From NCBI GenBank assembly GCA_964636705.1, contig CAZWUJ010000009.1, positions 61,864 to 125,863 on the forward strand: a stretch of DNA of 64,000 nt. Reading direction: 5' to 3'. Of this stretch, positions 43,990 through 53,080 are shown piece by piece. Under the pieces are notes generated by a model. It was not told the origin of the DNA and did not search any database. It was given only the letters and a program-made list of their open reading frames with translations. The position numbers were made by a program, and so were the translations under genes. The stretch comes from VXRJ01 sp964636705 (GTDB lineage: Bacteria; Acidobacteriota; Vicinamibacteria; Vicinamibacterales; UBA8438). Positions within the stretch are counted from its first letter, which is position 1. Each line of letters begins with the position of its first letter.

Positions 43990-45487
43990 CGGCGGGGAGT
44001 CTGTCGGCTGCGGCGACACCGGCGCCGGGCGCCGATTCCGGCAGTCGCGCGATGCCGATCTGCGCGAAACCGTAGAAGGCCGCAACGAACGGGTTGATCA
44101 GGTTGAAGAAAACGAACGGCGCGTATGTCAGAGTCGAGACGCCGAGCGTTTGCGCCATGAACGCGCCGCAGGTGTTCCAGGGGATCAGGACCGACGTGAT
44201 GGTACCGGAGTCCTCCAGCGTTCGCGACAGGTTCCTGGGATCGAGGCGGCGTCGTTCGTACTCGCTACGGAACATGCGTCCCGGCAGCACGATCGCGATG
44301 TACTGATCCGACGCCAGGACGTTGACGCTGAACGACGTAGCGAGCGTGGCGCTGATGAGCGACCCCGTGCTCCGGACGGAACGGAGAATCCGCCTGGCCA
44401 GCGTCTGAAGAATGCCGGTCGCTTCCAGTACGGCGCCGTACATCATCGCGGTCATGATGAGCCATACGGTGGTCAGCATGCTCGCCATACCGCCGCGCGA
44501 AAGCAGGTCGTCGAGCACGGGATTGCCGGAGTCGAGCGCGTATCCCCCGTAGAGCGCCTGCCAGACTCCCTTGACCAGGGCCACAGGGCGTGACAGCTCC
44601 GGCTCGCCGACGTAACGGAGCACGGCTTCCGGCTGGAACAGCACGGCGAACAAGCCGCCCGCGAGGGCGCCGATCAGCAGCGCCGGGAAGGCCGGCACCT
44701 TGCGGATCACCAGCACCAGGACCAATCCCACCGGGATCAGGAGGTGCGGACCGATGACGAACGCCGAGTCGAGCGCGGCGAGGACGGCTCCCACGTCCCC
44801 CGTCCCCTCCGGCGTGCCGGCAACGGCGCCAGCCACGGCGAATAGCACAACCGCTATGGCAAAGCTGGGCGTCGTCGTCCAGACCATGTGGCGGATGTGC
44901 GTGAACAGCTCCGTTCCGGAGACGGCGGGCGCGAGGTTCGTCGTGTCCGATAGCGGCGACATCTTGTCGCCGAAGTACGCGCCCGAGATGATCGCGCCGG
45001 CGGCAAGGCCGAGGTTCAGGTTGTACGCCGCGGCGATGCCGACGAGGGCGATGCCGACCGTACCGGCGGTGGTCCATGAGCTCCCGGTGGCGAGCGCCAC
45101 CGCCGCGCAGACAAGGCAGGCGGCGGCGTAGAAAACCGACGGCGCCAGGATCGACAGCCCGTAGTAGATCATCGTCGGCACAACGCCGGCGAGGATCCAG
45201 GCGCCGATCACGGATCCGACCGTCAGCAGGATCAGGATCGCGCCCATCGACGTGGAAACGCCCTGGCTGATCGCCTGTTCCAGGTCCTTCCAACGTTGAC
45301 CGCCCGCGAGACCGACGACTGCCGCGACAGCGGTGCCAAGCACTAGCGCAATCTGGTTCGGCCCTGACGATGAATCATCCCCGAACAGATAGACGGAAGC
45401 GCCCAGTAGCGCAATGAGCAGCACGACCGGCACGAGCGCCAAATGCATCGGCACTTCGGAGCGCCCGCCAGGCGGGGAGTAAGGCAC
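43976..45487 (-). CDS. nhaC: NhaC-family Na+/H+ antiporter
   Basis: This protein of about 503 residues has 11-12 transmembrane helices and the family segments 'GSVIGAWILAGVVPTMIYYGL', here slightly over one helix, 'ATGSSWTTAGTVGIALVGIA', 'GAIISGAYFGDKMSPLSDTTNLAPAVSG' and 'LIPWNTCGAFMAQTLGV'. NhaC exchanges Na+ (or malate/lactate in relatives) for protons. GTG 45487 gives the longest frame; the ATG at 45448 is an equally plausible start, and neither has a clear ribosome-binding site. It is divergent from the sigma-54 activator. Confidence 0.9.
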   Translation of the reverse strand: MPYSPPGGRSEVPMHLALVPVVLLIALLGASVYLFGDDSSSGPNQIALVLGTAVAAVVGLAGGQRWKDLEQAISQGVSTSMGAILILLTVGSVIGAWILAGVVPTMIYYGLSILAPSVFYAAACLVCAAVALATGSSWTTAGTVGIALVGIAAAYNLNLGLAAGAIISGAYFGDKMSPLSDTTNLAPAVSGTELFTHIRHMVWTTTPSFAIAVVLFAVAGAVAGTPEGTGDVGAVLAALDSAFVIGPHLLIPVGLVLVLVIRKVPAFPALLIGALAGGLFAVLFQPEAVLRYVGEPELSRPVALVKGVWQALYGGYALDSGNPVLDDLLSRGGMASMLTTVWLIMTAMMYGAVLEATGILQTLARRILRSVRSTGSLISATLATSFSVNVLASDQYIAIVLPGRMFRSEYERRRLDPRNLSRTLEDSGTITSVLIPWNTCGAFMAQTLGVSTLTYAPFVFFNLINPFVAAFYGFAQIGIARLPESAPGAGVAAADRLPAGDRP

Positions 45488-45587
45488 GGCTAGTGGTCAG
45501 GGATGTCGGTGGAAGATCCTACTGTAGGGGAATGCAAGCAGTGATGCTTTTATGCTATAAGTATTAGTTATTCATGCGTCGGCGTCG

Positions 45588-46670
45588 TTGATCGCGCGCC
45601 CGCCCGGACTTGTGAGCTCCACCAGGAACGTCAGCACACTGCGGAGGAGTGCGAAGGTCCGCAAGGCCCCTCGAGAGGTGGTCGGCGCGGCTCGTCTTTC
45701 ACAGCCTGTCTGGGCGTCGGGCGCGATGCGCCGCCTTACGCATCTTGCGCAGCAGGCGGCTCCGAGCGACCTGCCGGTTCTGATCACAGGAGAGACGGGC
45801 ACTGGCAAGGAAGTGCTCGCGCGGTACATCCATAGTCATTCCGGCCGGCCGCGCGAGCTCTTCGCGCCGTACAACTGCACGAGCATGGCGGCGGATCTGG
45901 TCGATGCGCAACTCTTCGGCCACCGCCGGGGTGCGTTCACCGGGGCCCACGAAAACGCGCTCGGCGTTGTCCGAAGCGTCGACGGAGGCACATTGCTCCT
46001 CGACGAGATCGGTGACATCGACCCGCGCGTGCAACCGAAGCTGCTCAGGCTGATCGAAAGCCGCGAGGTGCATCCGGTTGGTGCGTCCCGCCCGTCCGTC
46101 GTGGATGTCCGGATTCTTGCCACCACCAACGCCGATCTGGCCCAACGGGTTCAGGAGAAGCGGTTCCGGAAGGATCTGTTCTACCGCCTGAACATCGTCC
46201 ACATGCACGTTCCTCCGTTGCGCGAGCGGCGGCGTGACGTCCCGCCCCTCGCCCGGTACTTCCTCCACCGATTCGCCACGCGCTACGGCAAACAGCGTCT
46301 CCAGATGTCCGGCGATGCGATGGAGGCCCTGATGCAATACCCCTGGCCCGGCAACGTGCGCCAACTGGTGAACGAGATGCATCGCCTCGTGGTACTGGCG
46401 CCTGGCGGAACGCGCGTAACGACGCGACACCTGCCCTTGCTGCTGTGCGGCGACAGCGCACCCTCGCCGCCGGAAGCGTCACGGGAGACGGTGACACTCT
46501 CGACGGATCAACCGCTGGCGACTGCTCTGGAGGAAGTGGAGCGCGCATTGATCGTACGTGCTCTGGATTCCGCAGACGGACGCGTGACTGCGGCGGCCAA
46601 CCGGTTGGGAATCTCTCTGAAGACGCTACGCGCCAAACGGCGCCGGCTGAAGATAGATCCCGTGCCGTGA
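45588..46670 (+). CDS. Sigma-54-dependent transcriptional activator without receiver domain
   Basis: This protein of up to 360 residues is mostly an AAA+ sigma-54 activation domain: Walker A 'GETGTGKE' (68-75), the sigma-54 contact loop 'GAFTGA' (115-120), Walker B 'GTLLLDE' (134-140) and the arginine-finger region 'FRKDLFYRLNIV'. A Fis-type helix-turn-helix ends it ('VTAAANRLGISLKTLRAKRRRL'). There is no receiver, GAF or PAS domain; only about 45 basic residues precede the ATPase, so the activity would be set by level or a partner. The start is uncertain: TTG 45588 is the longest option. The upstream gap is AT-richer ('TGCTATAAGTATTAG'). Confidence 0.85.
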   Translation: MIARPPGLVSSTRNVSTLRRSAKVRKAPREVVGAARLSQPVWASGAMRRLTHLAQQAAPSDLPVLITGETGTGKEVLARYIHSHSGRPRELFAPYNCTSMAADLVDAQLFGHRRGAFTGAHENALGVVRSVDGGTLLLDEIGDIDPRVQPKLLRLIESREVHPVGASRPSVVDVRILATTNADLAQRVQEKRFRKDLFYRLNIVHMHVPPLRERRRDVPPLARYFLHRFATRYGKQRLQMSGDAMEALMQYPWPGNVRQLVNEMHRLVVLAPGGTRVTTRHLPLLLCGDSAPSPPEASRETVTLSTDQPLATALEEVERALIVRALDSADGRVTAAANRLGISLKTLRAKRRRLKIDPVP

Positions 46671-46722
46671 TGGACCCTCCGATTCGTTAAGATCCGTTCG
46701 GACAAGGGTGGAGGGCGAATCG

Positions 46723-47766
46723 ATGCGTCGAGAACTTCGAAGTACGTCCCTGGTGTTGGTCACCGCGGGGATGCTCGTTCAGTGCGGCGGCCCGGCCGAG
46801 GAACCCGCGCCACCCGAAGCGGAACCGGCGATCGACGCGTCGCCGGTTTTCGAGGAAGCCGGAACCATCGATGGCCTGGAGGGCCTGGTTGCTTCCGACG
46901 CCGTAGTCGAGAAGGTCAGCGAGGGCTTTCAGTTCATCGAGGGACCCGTATGGATTGGCGGTCCCGACGACGGCTCGCTTCTCTTCAGCGACATCCCGGG
47001 AGATCGCGTCTACGAGTGGTCGGAACGGGAGGGATCCAGCGTCTTCCTCGATCCGGTTTTCCTGCCGGAACTCGAAACGAACGGGCAGGGAGGATCGAAC
47101 GGGCTGACCGTCGACAGCGAAGGCCGCGTCGTCCTGTGCGAGCACGGGAACCGGCGCGTTGCGCGCGTAGAGCCGGACGGCACGCGCATCACACTGGCGG
47201 ATCGCTACGACGGCATGCGCCTGAACAGCCCGAACGACATCGTGTATCACTCGAGTGGCGCCGCGTTCTTTACCGATCCGCCATACGGACTCGCCGGTCC
47301 CGAGGCAGCCGAGCTCGGCTGGAACGGCATCTACCGCCTTGATCCGGACGGCACGGTGACGCTGCTGGCCGACGGGCAGACTCGGCCGAACGGCATCGGG
47401 CTATCGCCCGACGAGCAAACGCTCTACGTCGCCAACTCGGATCAGGAAGCGCGTATCTGGATGGCGTACCCCGTGAACGAAGACCTGACGGTCGGCGAAG
47501 GAAGCGTTCTGTTGGACCTGACCGACAGCGAGGACGGAGGCGTCCCGGATGGGTTCGCGGTTGATGCGACGGGTAACCTCTGGGCAAGCGGGCCCGGCGG
47601 CATCGTCGTAATCAGCCCGGATGGCGAACACCTCGGCACCGTCCGCCCCGACGAGCAGCCGGCGAACGCGGCGTTCGGAAACGATGGCCGCACCCTCTAC
47701 ATGACCGCGCGGACCGGCCTCTACCGGGTCCGGACGGAAGTGGTCGGATTGATGCCCGGCCAGTAG
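46723..47766 (+). CDS. SMP-30/gluconolactonase-family lipoprotein
   Basis: This 347-residue protein has a lipoprotein signal ('SLVLVTAGMLVQCGGPAEEP', lipobox LVQC) and an acidic Pro/Glu linker. A six-bladed SMP-30-type propeller follows with 'GFQFIEGPVWIGG' (metal-binding Glu), 'GQGGSNGLTVDSEGRVVLCEHGNRRV', here spanning two strands, 'LNSPNDIVYHSSGAAFFTDPPYG' and 'DGFAVDATGNLWASG' (Asn and Asp ligands). These enzymes are Ca2+- or Zn2+-dependent lactonases, usually of sugar lactones. Start ATG 46723 is after GGAGGG; GTG 46708 is an alternative. Confidence 0.9.
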   Translation: MRRELRSTSLVLVTAGMLVQCGGPAEEPAPPEAEPAIDASPVFEEAGTIDGLEGLVASDAVVEKVSEGFQFIEGPVWIGGPDDGSLLFSDIPGDRVYEWSEREGSSVFLDPVFLPELETNGQGGSNGLTVDSEGRVVLCEHGNRRVARVEPDGTRITLADRYDGMRLNSPNDIVYHSSGAAFFTDPPYGLAGPEAAELGWNGIYRLDPDGTVTLLADGQTRPNGIGLSPDEQTLYVANSDQEARIWMAYPVNEDLTVGEGSVLLDLTDSEDGGVPDGFAVDATGNLWASGPGGIVVISPDGEHLGTVRPDEQPANAAFGNDGRTLYMTARTGLYRVRTEVVGLMPGQ

Positions 47767-47782
47767 CCGGCGCCCGGTGGCA

Positions 47783-48340
47783 ATGCTCAGACCAGTCGCG
47801 GCCGCCGCCGTAGTCGCGCTGATCCTCGCGGCGCCAGCGATGCCGACGCACGCCCAGGAAGGCGTGATGACCCGCGCCGAAGCCCTCGAGCTCGCCTACC
47901 CCGGTGCGGCGGTGACGCGGGACAGGGTGATTCTGACACCGGAGCAGATGTCCGCCGTCGCCGCCATCGCGCAGGTCGGCATGCACGGGCGGATCTTCCC
48001 CCGCTACATCGCCCGCGACGGCGAAGAGGTGGTGGGGCGCGCCTACATCGACACCCACACGGCGAAGACCGAACGCCAGAGCCTGCTCATCTCGCTCGAT
48101 ACGGAGGGCCGGATCCAACGCGTCGACGTCACCGTCTTCTTCGAGCCGGCGCAATACCTGGCGCCTTCCGACTTCCTCCGCCAGTTCAACGGCGAGGTGC
48201 TCCACGATTCCCTGCGCATCCGCGCGGGCATCCAGCCGATAGCCGGCGCTTCGTTCACTGGCCGCGCGATCAGCGACGCGGTGCGGCGGGTGCTGGCCCT
48301 CGATCAGGTGCTCGAAGGCTACGGCGAATCGAAACCGTAA
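47783..48340 (+). CDS. Second FMN-binding-domain protein, predicted ApbE target
   Basis: This 185-residue protein has a signal peptide ('AVVALILAAPAMPTHAQEG') and an FMN-binding domain like that at 40835, with shared blocks such as 'VVGRAYIDTHTAKTERQSLLISLDTEGR' (paralogue: 'VVGRAYVDTHVVRTKRESLLISLESDGR', both slightly shortened in family models). The flavinylation-like motif is 'IAGASFTGRA', with T159 as the likely FMN-bearing Thr. No cytochrome or apbE is adjacent, so it probably depends on the ApbE at 41925. It sits 16 bp after the SMP-30 gene. Confidence 0.82.
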   Translation: MLRPVAAAAVVALILAAPAMPTHAQEGVMTRAEALELAYPGAAVTRDRVILTPEQMSAVAAIAQVGMHGRIFPRYIARDGEEVVGRAYIDTHTAKTERQSLLISLDTEGRIQRVDVTVFFEPAQYLAPSDFLRQFNGEVLHDSLRIRAGIQPIAGASFTGRAISDAVRRVLALDQVLEGYGESKP

Positions 48341-48357
48341 GGTCGCGCACCGCATCC

Positions 48358-48798
48358 TCACCAGCCCGCCTCTTCGCTGCGAGATAGCTGCTGGCGGTAG
48401 GCGGCGGGAGAGAGTATGGACACAGGGAATCTGTCCGCGAGGGCCAGGAGATCTGCGTCTCCGGTCACCAGCGCGTCTGCGCGGCCAGCGAGCGCCAACT
48501 CAAGGAACGGCTGGTCGAACGGGTCGCGGCATCGGGGGACCGGCGGTGGCGGATTGGGAAGGGTTACGGTCTCGCAGAACGGCAGATAGTCGTCGAGTAT
48601 GTCCCGCCGCTCGCTGGCGGTCAGCGAAAACTTGGGGTAGGCGAGAACCCGGATCAACTCGGTCGAGGTCTGCCGGCTGGCGAGGGGCCGAATCTGCCCG
48701 GAGCGCCAGGCGCCGCGTAGCCACGCCGGCGCGCCGGCATGGAAAAGGAGCGCCGATACCAGGACGTTCGTGTCAAGTACCGGGCGAGACAGTTTCAT
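48358..48798 (-). CDS. PIN-domain toxin
   Basis: This 146-residue PIN-fold protein begins 'MKLSRPVLDTNVLVSALLF', with the first catalytic Asp in 'DTNVLVSA'. It has 'STELIRVLAYPKF' with the conserved Glu, 'CRDPFDQPFLELALAG' and 'DALVTGDADLL' with the later Asp residues. This is the family annotated as the PIN toxin of putative type II toxin-antitoxin systems, paired with an AbrB-type antitoxin. It overlaps the antitoxin gene upstream by 4 bp. Ribonuclease activity is expected from family knowledge; the target is unknown. Confidence 0.87.
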   Translation of the reverse strand: MKLSRPVLDTNVLVSALLFHAGAPAWLRGAWRSGQIRPLASRQTSTELIRVLAYPKFSLTASERRDILDDYLPFCETVTLPNPPPPVPRCRDPFDQPFLELALAGRADALVTGDADLLALADRFPVSILSPAAYRQQLSRSEEAGW

Positions 48799-49019
48799 TC
48801 ACGCGTCCGGGCCCAAGCGACGGCGTCGGCCACATCGGTCTCCGAGAGGCCGAGTTCGGCGAGCTTCGCCCGCACGCCATCAGCGCGGTTGACGCGAACG
48901 GGGGTGAGCACGATACGGCCGTTCTCCGTGGTGACATCGAAATACTCAGTGGTTTCCACGGCTGCGGTGACAGCCTTGGGTAGGGTCAACTGGTTCTTGG
49001 AGGTCAGTTTGGCCAGCAT
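48795..49019 (-). CDS. AbrB/SpoVT-type antitoxin
   Basis: This 74-residue protein starts 'MLAKLTSKNQLTLPKAV', the swapped-hairpin AbrB DNA-binding motif, followed by 'YFDVTTENGRIVLTPV' and a short helical C-terminal tail ('AKLAELGLSETDVADAVAWA') that likely binds the toxin. It precedes the PIN toxin with a 4-bp ATGA overlap. A palindrome 28 bp upstream of its start is a candidate operator. Confidence 0.86.
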   Translation of the reverse strand: MLAKLTSKNQLTLPKAVTAAVETTEYFDVTTENGRIVLTPVRVNRADGVRAKLAELGLSETDVADAVAWARTRE

Positions 49020-49046
49020 GGTTGTCCCTCGTGCGGGTGAACGTGC

Positions 49047-49072
49047 GGTAAGGAAACATTACTTCCGTTACC
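49047..49072. promoter_or_regulatory. Palindromic operator-like site before the AbrB/PIN pair
   Basis: GGTAAGGAA on the left and TTCCGTTACC on the right are inverted copies apart from one inserted base. The site lies just upstream of the antitoxin start on the minus strand and is probably bound by the antitoxin; this is inferred from position. Confidence 0.5.
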
Positions 49073-49181
49073 GAACACTTGCAAGGAGAACTGTCATGGC
49101 CGCCATCGGCGCCTGCCAGGGAGTGTTCCGACTCCGTCCGGGGGCGTGCGCGCGACATCGCCGACGGTATGATCGCGAGCC

Positions 49182-50525
49182 GTGACGTTCGCGATGATCA
49201 CGTTCGGGTGCCGGGTGAACCAGGCCGACTCGTTCGGGCTGGAGAGCCGGCTGCGCGCGGCGGGTGCGCGGCGGGCGCCGGTGGAACGCGCCGACGTGGT
49301 TGTCGTGAACAGTTGCACGGTGACCGCCAACGCCGATCAGGGGACGCGGCAGGCAATCCGGCGGATCGCGCGGGTGAACCCGCGCGCCCAGGTGATCGCC
49401 ACCGGGTGCTACGCATCGCGCGACGCCGATGCGGTGGCGGCGCTGCCCGGCGTGGTCGCGGTGGTCCCGAACGCGGAGAAGGAAGCGCTTGCCCAGCGGA
49501 TCCTGGAGGCCGCCGCCCCCACCACGGCGGTCCGGTTCGGAGGCGGCGACGGCGCGTGCGGCGCCCTCATCCCGCCGGGGGAACACGGCCGGACGGCGTG
49601 GACGCTGCGGGTGCAGACCGGGTGTGACGAGCAGTGCGCCTACTGCATCATCCCGTCGACCCGGGGGCGGGGGCGAAGCGTGCCACTTGCCAGGGTCCTC
49701 GACGAGGTGGACCGGGCGGCGGACGCGGGCTATCGCGAATTGCAGTTGACCGGCGTGCACCTCGGCTCGTACGGCCGCGATCTCGATCCGCCATCGTCGC
49801 TTTCCGAGCTGCTGCGCGCCCTCGACGCGCACGCGTCGGACCTGCTGGTCCGGATCAGCTCGCTGGAGCCCATGGATTGCACGCCGGAGGTGGTGGAACT
49901 GGTGACCGGCAGCCGGCGGTTCGCCCCGCACCTGCATCTGCCGCTGCAGCATGCGAGCGACGCCCTGCTGCAGCGGATGCGCCGGCCCTACACGCTGGGC
50001 GAGTACCGCCGTGTGGTGGACGGCGTTCGGGTGCGGCGCCCCGACGCCGCGATCGGGAGCGATCTGGTGGTCGGCTTTCCGGGCGAGACCGACGCCGACG
50101 CGGACGTAACGCGGTGCTATGTCGCCGGGAGTCCGATCACGTATCTCCATGTCTTTCCGTACTCGGACCGGCCGGACACCGAGGCGACCGGTATGCCGGA
50201 CAAGGTGCCGGGCCCGGTAATCCGCGAGCGGGCACGCGCGCTGCGGGAAGTCGGCGCCACGCTCTCGGCGCGCTTTCGTGCGTCCCAGGTGGGTGCGGTT
50301 CGCGACGGGCTGACACTCGCCGGTCAGGCGGACGAGCTGGGCATGGGGACCACCGTCCTGACCGACAACTACCTCCGCGTCCACCTCCCCGAGCCGCTCC
50401 CCGGCAACGAACGGGTGCGCGTGCGCCTGACGGGCGCGGGAGAGGCGATGACGGGGGAGCTGGTTCCGCAGGGCGCGGGGGCGACCGCGCCCGCCCCGGA
50501 TGTGCGGCCGCTCGCGCCCGCGTAG
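49182..50525 (+). CDS. mtaB: tRNA t6A37 methylthiotransferase
   Basis: This 447-residue radical-SAM methylthiotransferase has the N-terminal UPF0004 domain with cluster Cys residues ('FGCRVNQADS', 'VNSCTVT', 'ATGCYASRD'), the radical-SAM CxxxCxxC in 'GCDEQCAYCIIPSTRGRGRS', and a C-terminal TRAM-like domain ('LTLAGQADELGMGTTVLTDNY', in two parts). 'FGCRVNQ' and 'LTGVHLGSYGRD' place it with MtaB rather than MiaB or RimO. It adds a methylthio group to t6A37 of tRNAs. It starts with GTG 49182. It is convergent with rlmN with no gap. Confidence 0.92.
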   Translation: MTFAMITFGCRVNQADSFGLESRLRAAGARRAPVERADVVVVNSCTVTANADQGTRQAIRRIARVNPRAQVIATGCYASRDADAVAALPGVVAVVPNAEKEALAQRILEAAAPTTAVRFGGGDGACGALIPPGEHGRTAWTLRVQTGCDEQCAYCIIPSTRGRGRSVPLARVLDEVDRAADAGYRELQLTGVHLGSYGRDLDPPSSLSELLRALDAHASDLLVRISSLEPMDCTPEVVELVTGSRRFAPHLHLPLQHASDALLQRMRRPYTLGEYRRVVDGVRVRRPDAAIGSDLVVGFPGETDADADVTRCYVAGSPITYLHVFPYSDRPDTEATGMPDKVPGPVIRERARALREVGATLSARFRASQVGAVRDGLTLAGQADELGMGTTVLTDNYLRVHLPEPLPGNERVRVRLTGAGEAMTGELVPQGAGATAPAPDVRPLAPA

Positions 50526-51599
50526 CTACGACAGCAGCGCGGCGGCGCGCTGACCGGCGCTGGGCCGTGTGCCGCCGATGATCAGTTGCCCGCACGCGGC
50601 GCGGATGTCGCGGCCGCGGCTCTTCCGGACCGAGACGGTGACCTCCCGCCGAGCCAGAGCGCGTGCGAAGCGATCCACCTGCGCGTCGGTCGGCCGGCGA
50701 TAGGGAATCCCGGGAGCTTCGTTGAGTGGAATCACGTTCACCTTCGATCGGATTCCGTGCAGTAGCCGGGCGAGGCGCCGGGCGTCGGCGGCACTGTCGT
50801 TGATGCCCTGCAGCAGGACGTACTCGAACGTGATCCGATCGCGCCGCCTCGTCGGAAAGCGACGGCAGGCGGCGATGAGGTCGGCCAGGCCGTAGGCCCG
50901 GTTGACCGGCACCAGGCGGTCGCGCAGCGCTTCCGTCGTCGCATGGAGCGAGACCGCGAGGTTCGGCATCAGAGGCTCGTGCGCCAACCGTGCGAGCGCC
51001 GGCAGCACGCCGACGGTCGAAAGCGTTACGCGGCGCGGATGGACCGCCAGGCCACAGTCGGCGGCGAGGATCCGGAGCGCCTTCATGGTGGCGTCGTAGT
51101 TGTGGAGGGGCTCACCCATCCCCATCAGTACGATGTTGAAGCGGCGGCCGGCCAGGCCCAGGACGTGGGCCATCAGCCGCGCCTGGGCCGCGATCTCACC
51201 CGCAGTCAGGTTGCGCAGCAATCCCATCCTCCCGGTCAGACAGAACCCGCACTGCATCGCGCAGCCCACCTGCGTCGAGATGCAGAAAGTCATGGCGGGA
51301 GTGTCCGGTATGAACACCGTCTCCACCTCTCGTCCGTCGTGGAAGCGAAGCTGAAACTTCACGGTGCCGTCGTCGGAGTCATGCCGTGCGACGACTTCCG
51401 GAGTCGGAATGGTGAACGTCGCGTCCAGCCGGGCGCGAAGGTCAGCCGCGAGGTCGGTCATCTGACGGAAGTCAGTGATTCCACGGCGGTAGATCCACTG
51501 ATAGATCTGCCGCGCATGGAACGCCGGGGCGTCCAGCGCGGCAAGTGCGGAAGCCAATGCCTCCGGTTCGAGTTCGGTCAGAACCGCACGTGTCGTCAT
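50526..51599 (-). CDS. rlmN: 23S rRNA/tRNA adenine-C2 methyltransferase
   Basis: This 357-residue radical-SAM enzyme methylates A2503 of 23S rRNA and A37 of some tRNAs. It has 'FHARQIYQWIYRRGITDF', the cluster motif in 'QVGCAMQCGFCLTGRMGLLRN', here over 20 residues in the gene but recognisable as CxxxCxxC, 'VLMGMGEPLHNYD', 'VTLSTVGVLPAL' and the methyl-carrying Cys in 'SRGRDIRAACGQL'. ATG 51599 starts the conserved N-terminus; the frame continues upstream to 51713 without homology. The last bases abut the mtaB stop. Confidence 0.93.
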   Translation of the reverse strand: MTTRAVLTELEPEALASALAALDAPAFHARQIYQWIYRRGITDFRQMTDLAADLRARLDATFTIPTPEVVARHDSDDGTVKFQLRFHDGREVETVFIPDTPAMTFCISTQVGCAMQCGFCLTGRMGLLRNLTAGEIAAQARLMAHVLGLAGRRFNIVLMGMGEPLHNYDATMKALRILAADCGLAVHPRRVTLSTVGVLPALARLAHEPLMPNLAVSLHATTEALRDRLVPVNRAYGLADLIAACRRFPTRRRDRITFEYVLLQGINDSAADARRLARLLHGIRSKVNVIPLNEAPGIPYRRPTDAQVDRFARALARREVTVSVRKSRGRDIRAACGQLIIGGTRPSAGQRAAALLS

Positions 51600-51717
51600 G
51601 TCCTGGGAGTCGGAGGATGGCGCCAATCGTATACGCGCCATTGCCGCACGGATGGCTGGCATGATATGATCAGTGCCTCCAGAGACTTCCTTAACCATAT
51701 ATTTTACAGACATTTAC

Positions 51718-53046
51718 GTGTCCCCAACGACTGGCCGTCCGACTTCCGTGGCGACGGCGGCAGTAGCCACTCCCGGCCGGACCGACCGCTCGATCACGCG
51801 ACTCGTCCTGCCGAGCGGGCTCCGCCTTCTGATCGACCCGATGCCGTCGGTTCGCTCCGTCAGTCTCGGGGTCTGGCTGGCGCGCGGATCGCGGCACGAG
51901 GATCCCGCGCAGGCGGGCATCGCGCACTTCGTCGAGCACATGCTCTTCAAGGGGACCGCCGCCCGCACGGCGGAGCAGTTCGCGCAGGAGGTCGACAGCA
52001 TCGGAGGCAATCTCGATGCCTACACGTCGCACGAGAGCGCCGGGTACGACATCCTGACCCTGGACGAGCACCTGCCTCACGCGGTCGACCTGCTGAGCGA
52101 CCTCCTGTTGCATCCCGTCTTCCCGGAACCGGAGATCGTACGAGAGCGGAACGTCGTTCTCGAAGAAATCAATCTGGTTGAGGACACCCCCGGAGACCTG
52201 GCCTACGAGCTCTTGACGGAGGGGCTTTTTCCGGGCCATCCACTGGGCCGTTCCATCCTCGGGACCGCCGCGACGGTTTCGGCGTTCGATGGAGCCGCCT
52301 TGAACGACTACTTCGGTCGAGCCTACCGCGCGGAGAACCTGATTGTGGCCGCGGCCGGGAACGTCGACCCGGACCACCTGGGCGCGCTAGTGGAAGAGGC
52401 GTTCGCCGCCGTGCCTACCGGATGCGAGCCGGTGGAGGATACCGAACCGCGGACCGGCGTCCGGCTCGATGTGCGTGACAAGGGCCTGGAGCAGGTGCAC
52501 ATCTGCCTGGGGACGCACGGTTACCCCCAGCGGCATCCGGATCGCTACGCGCTGGCGCTGCTGATCGACATGCTGGGAGGGCCGACCAGTTCCCGCCTGT
52601 TCCAGCAGATCCGCGAGCAGCGCGGCCTCGCCTACTCGGTCGGAAGCGGCATGACCGCCTACCGTGACGCCGGTCTCGTGACGATACACGCCGGTTGCGC
52701 GCCGGCTGCCGTGGAGGAGGTGGTCGACCTGATTGTCGCGGCGCTGCGTGCCCTGAAGACCACGCCGCCGCCGGAGGACGAGTTGCAGCGCGCGAAGGAC
52801 CACCTGAAGAGCAACCTGCTGTTGGGGTTCGAGCATCCCGGGGGACGGATGGCGGAGTTGGCCCACGCGGAGATGTACTACGGGCGGCACATGACGGTGA
52901 CGGAGGCGCTCGCGAACTACGCGGCCGTGACCGCCGGGGACGTGCAGCGCGTCGCGAACGATCTGTTCCGGAACGGCGCGCTCGGCGGCGCGCTGGTCGG
53001 TCCGCTCGCGGAGCCGGTGGAGCCCTCCCGGCTCGACCTGGGTTAG
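51718..53046 (+). CDS. M16-family zinc peptidase (insulinase-like)
   Basis: This protein of about 442 residues has the inverted zinc motif 'HFVEHMLFKGT' (HxxEH) with the distal Glu in 'VLEEINLVEDTP'. The C-terminal M16 domain follows, with 'GPTSSRLFQQIREQRGLAYSV', here just over a helix. It corresponds to the single-chain PqqL/YmxG-type processing peptidases. No signal peptide is seen, so a cytoplasmic location is likely. GTG 51718 is chosen; GTG 51673 or GTG 51748 are alternatives. A TATATT -10-like hexamer at 51698-51703 favours a start no earlier than 51718. Homology begins at 'ITRLVLPSGLRLLID'. Confidence 0.9.
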   Translation: MSPTTGRPTSVATAAVATPGRTDRSITRLVLPSGLRLLIDPMPSVRSVSLGVWLARGSRHEDPAQAGIAHFVEHMLFKGTAARTAEQFAQEVDSIGGNLDAYTSHESAGYDILTLDEHLPHAVDLLSDLLLHPVFPEPEIVRERNVVLEEINLVEDTPGDLAYELLTEGLFPGHPLGRSILGTAATVSAFDGAALNDYFGRAYRAENLIVAAAGNVDPDHLGALVEEAFAAVPTGCEPVEDTEPRTGVRLDVRDKGLEQVHICLGTHGYPQRHPDRYALALLIDMLGGPTSSRLFQQIREQRGLAYSVGSGMTAYRDAGLVTIHAGCAPAAVEEVVDLIVAALRALKTTPPPEDELQRAKDHLKSNLLLGFEHPGGRMAELAHAEMYYGRHMTVTEALANYAAVTAGDVQRVANDLFRNGALGGALVGPLAEPVEPSRLDLG

Positions 53047-53080
53047 TTGGTTGCCGCAGCATGAAGACTAGGCAGGCCCG

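Noticed and set aside
45488..45587. A sigma-54 (-24/-12) promoter between nhaC and the sigma-54 activator
   Set aside because: A GGCACGG string occurs, but no TTGC-type -12 element lies at the required spacing.
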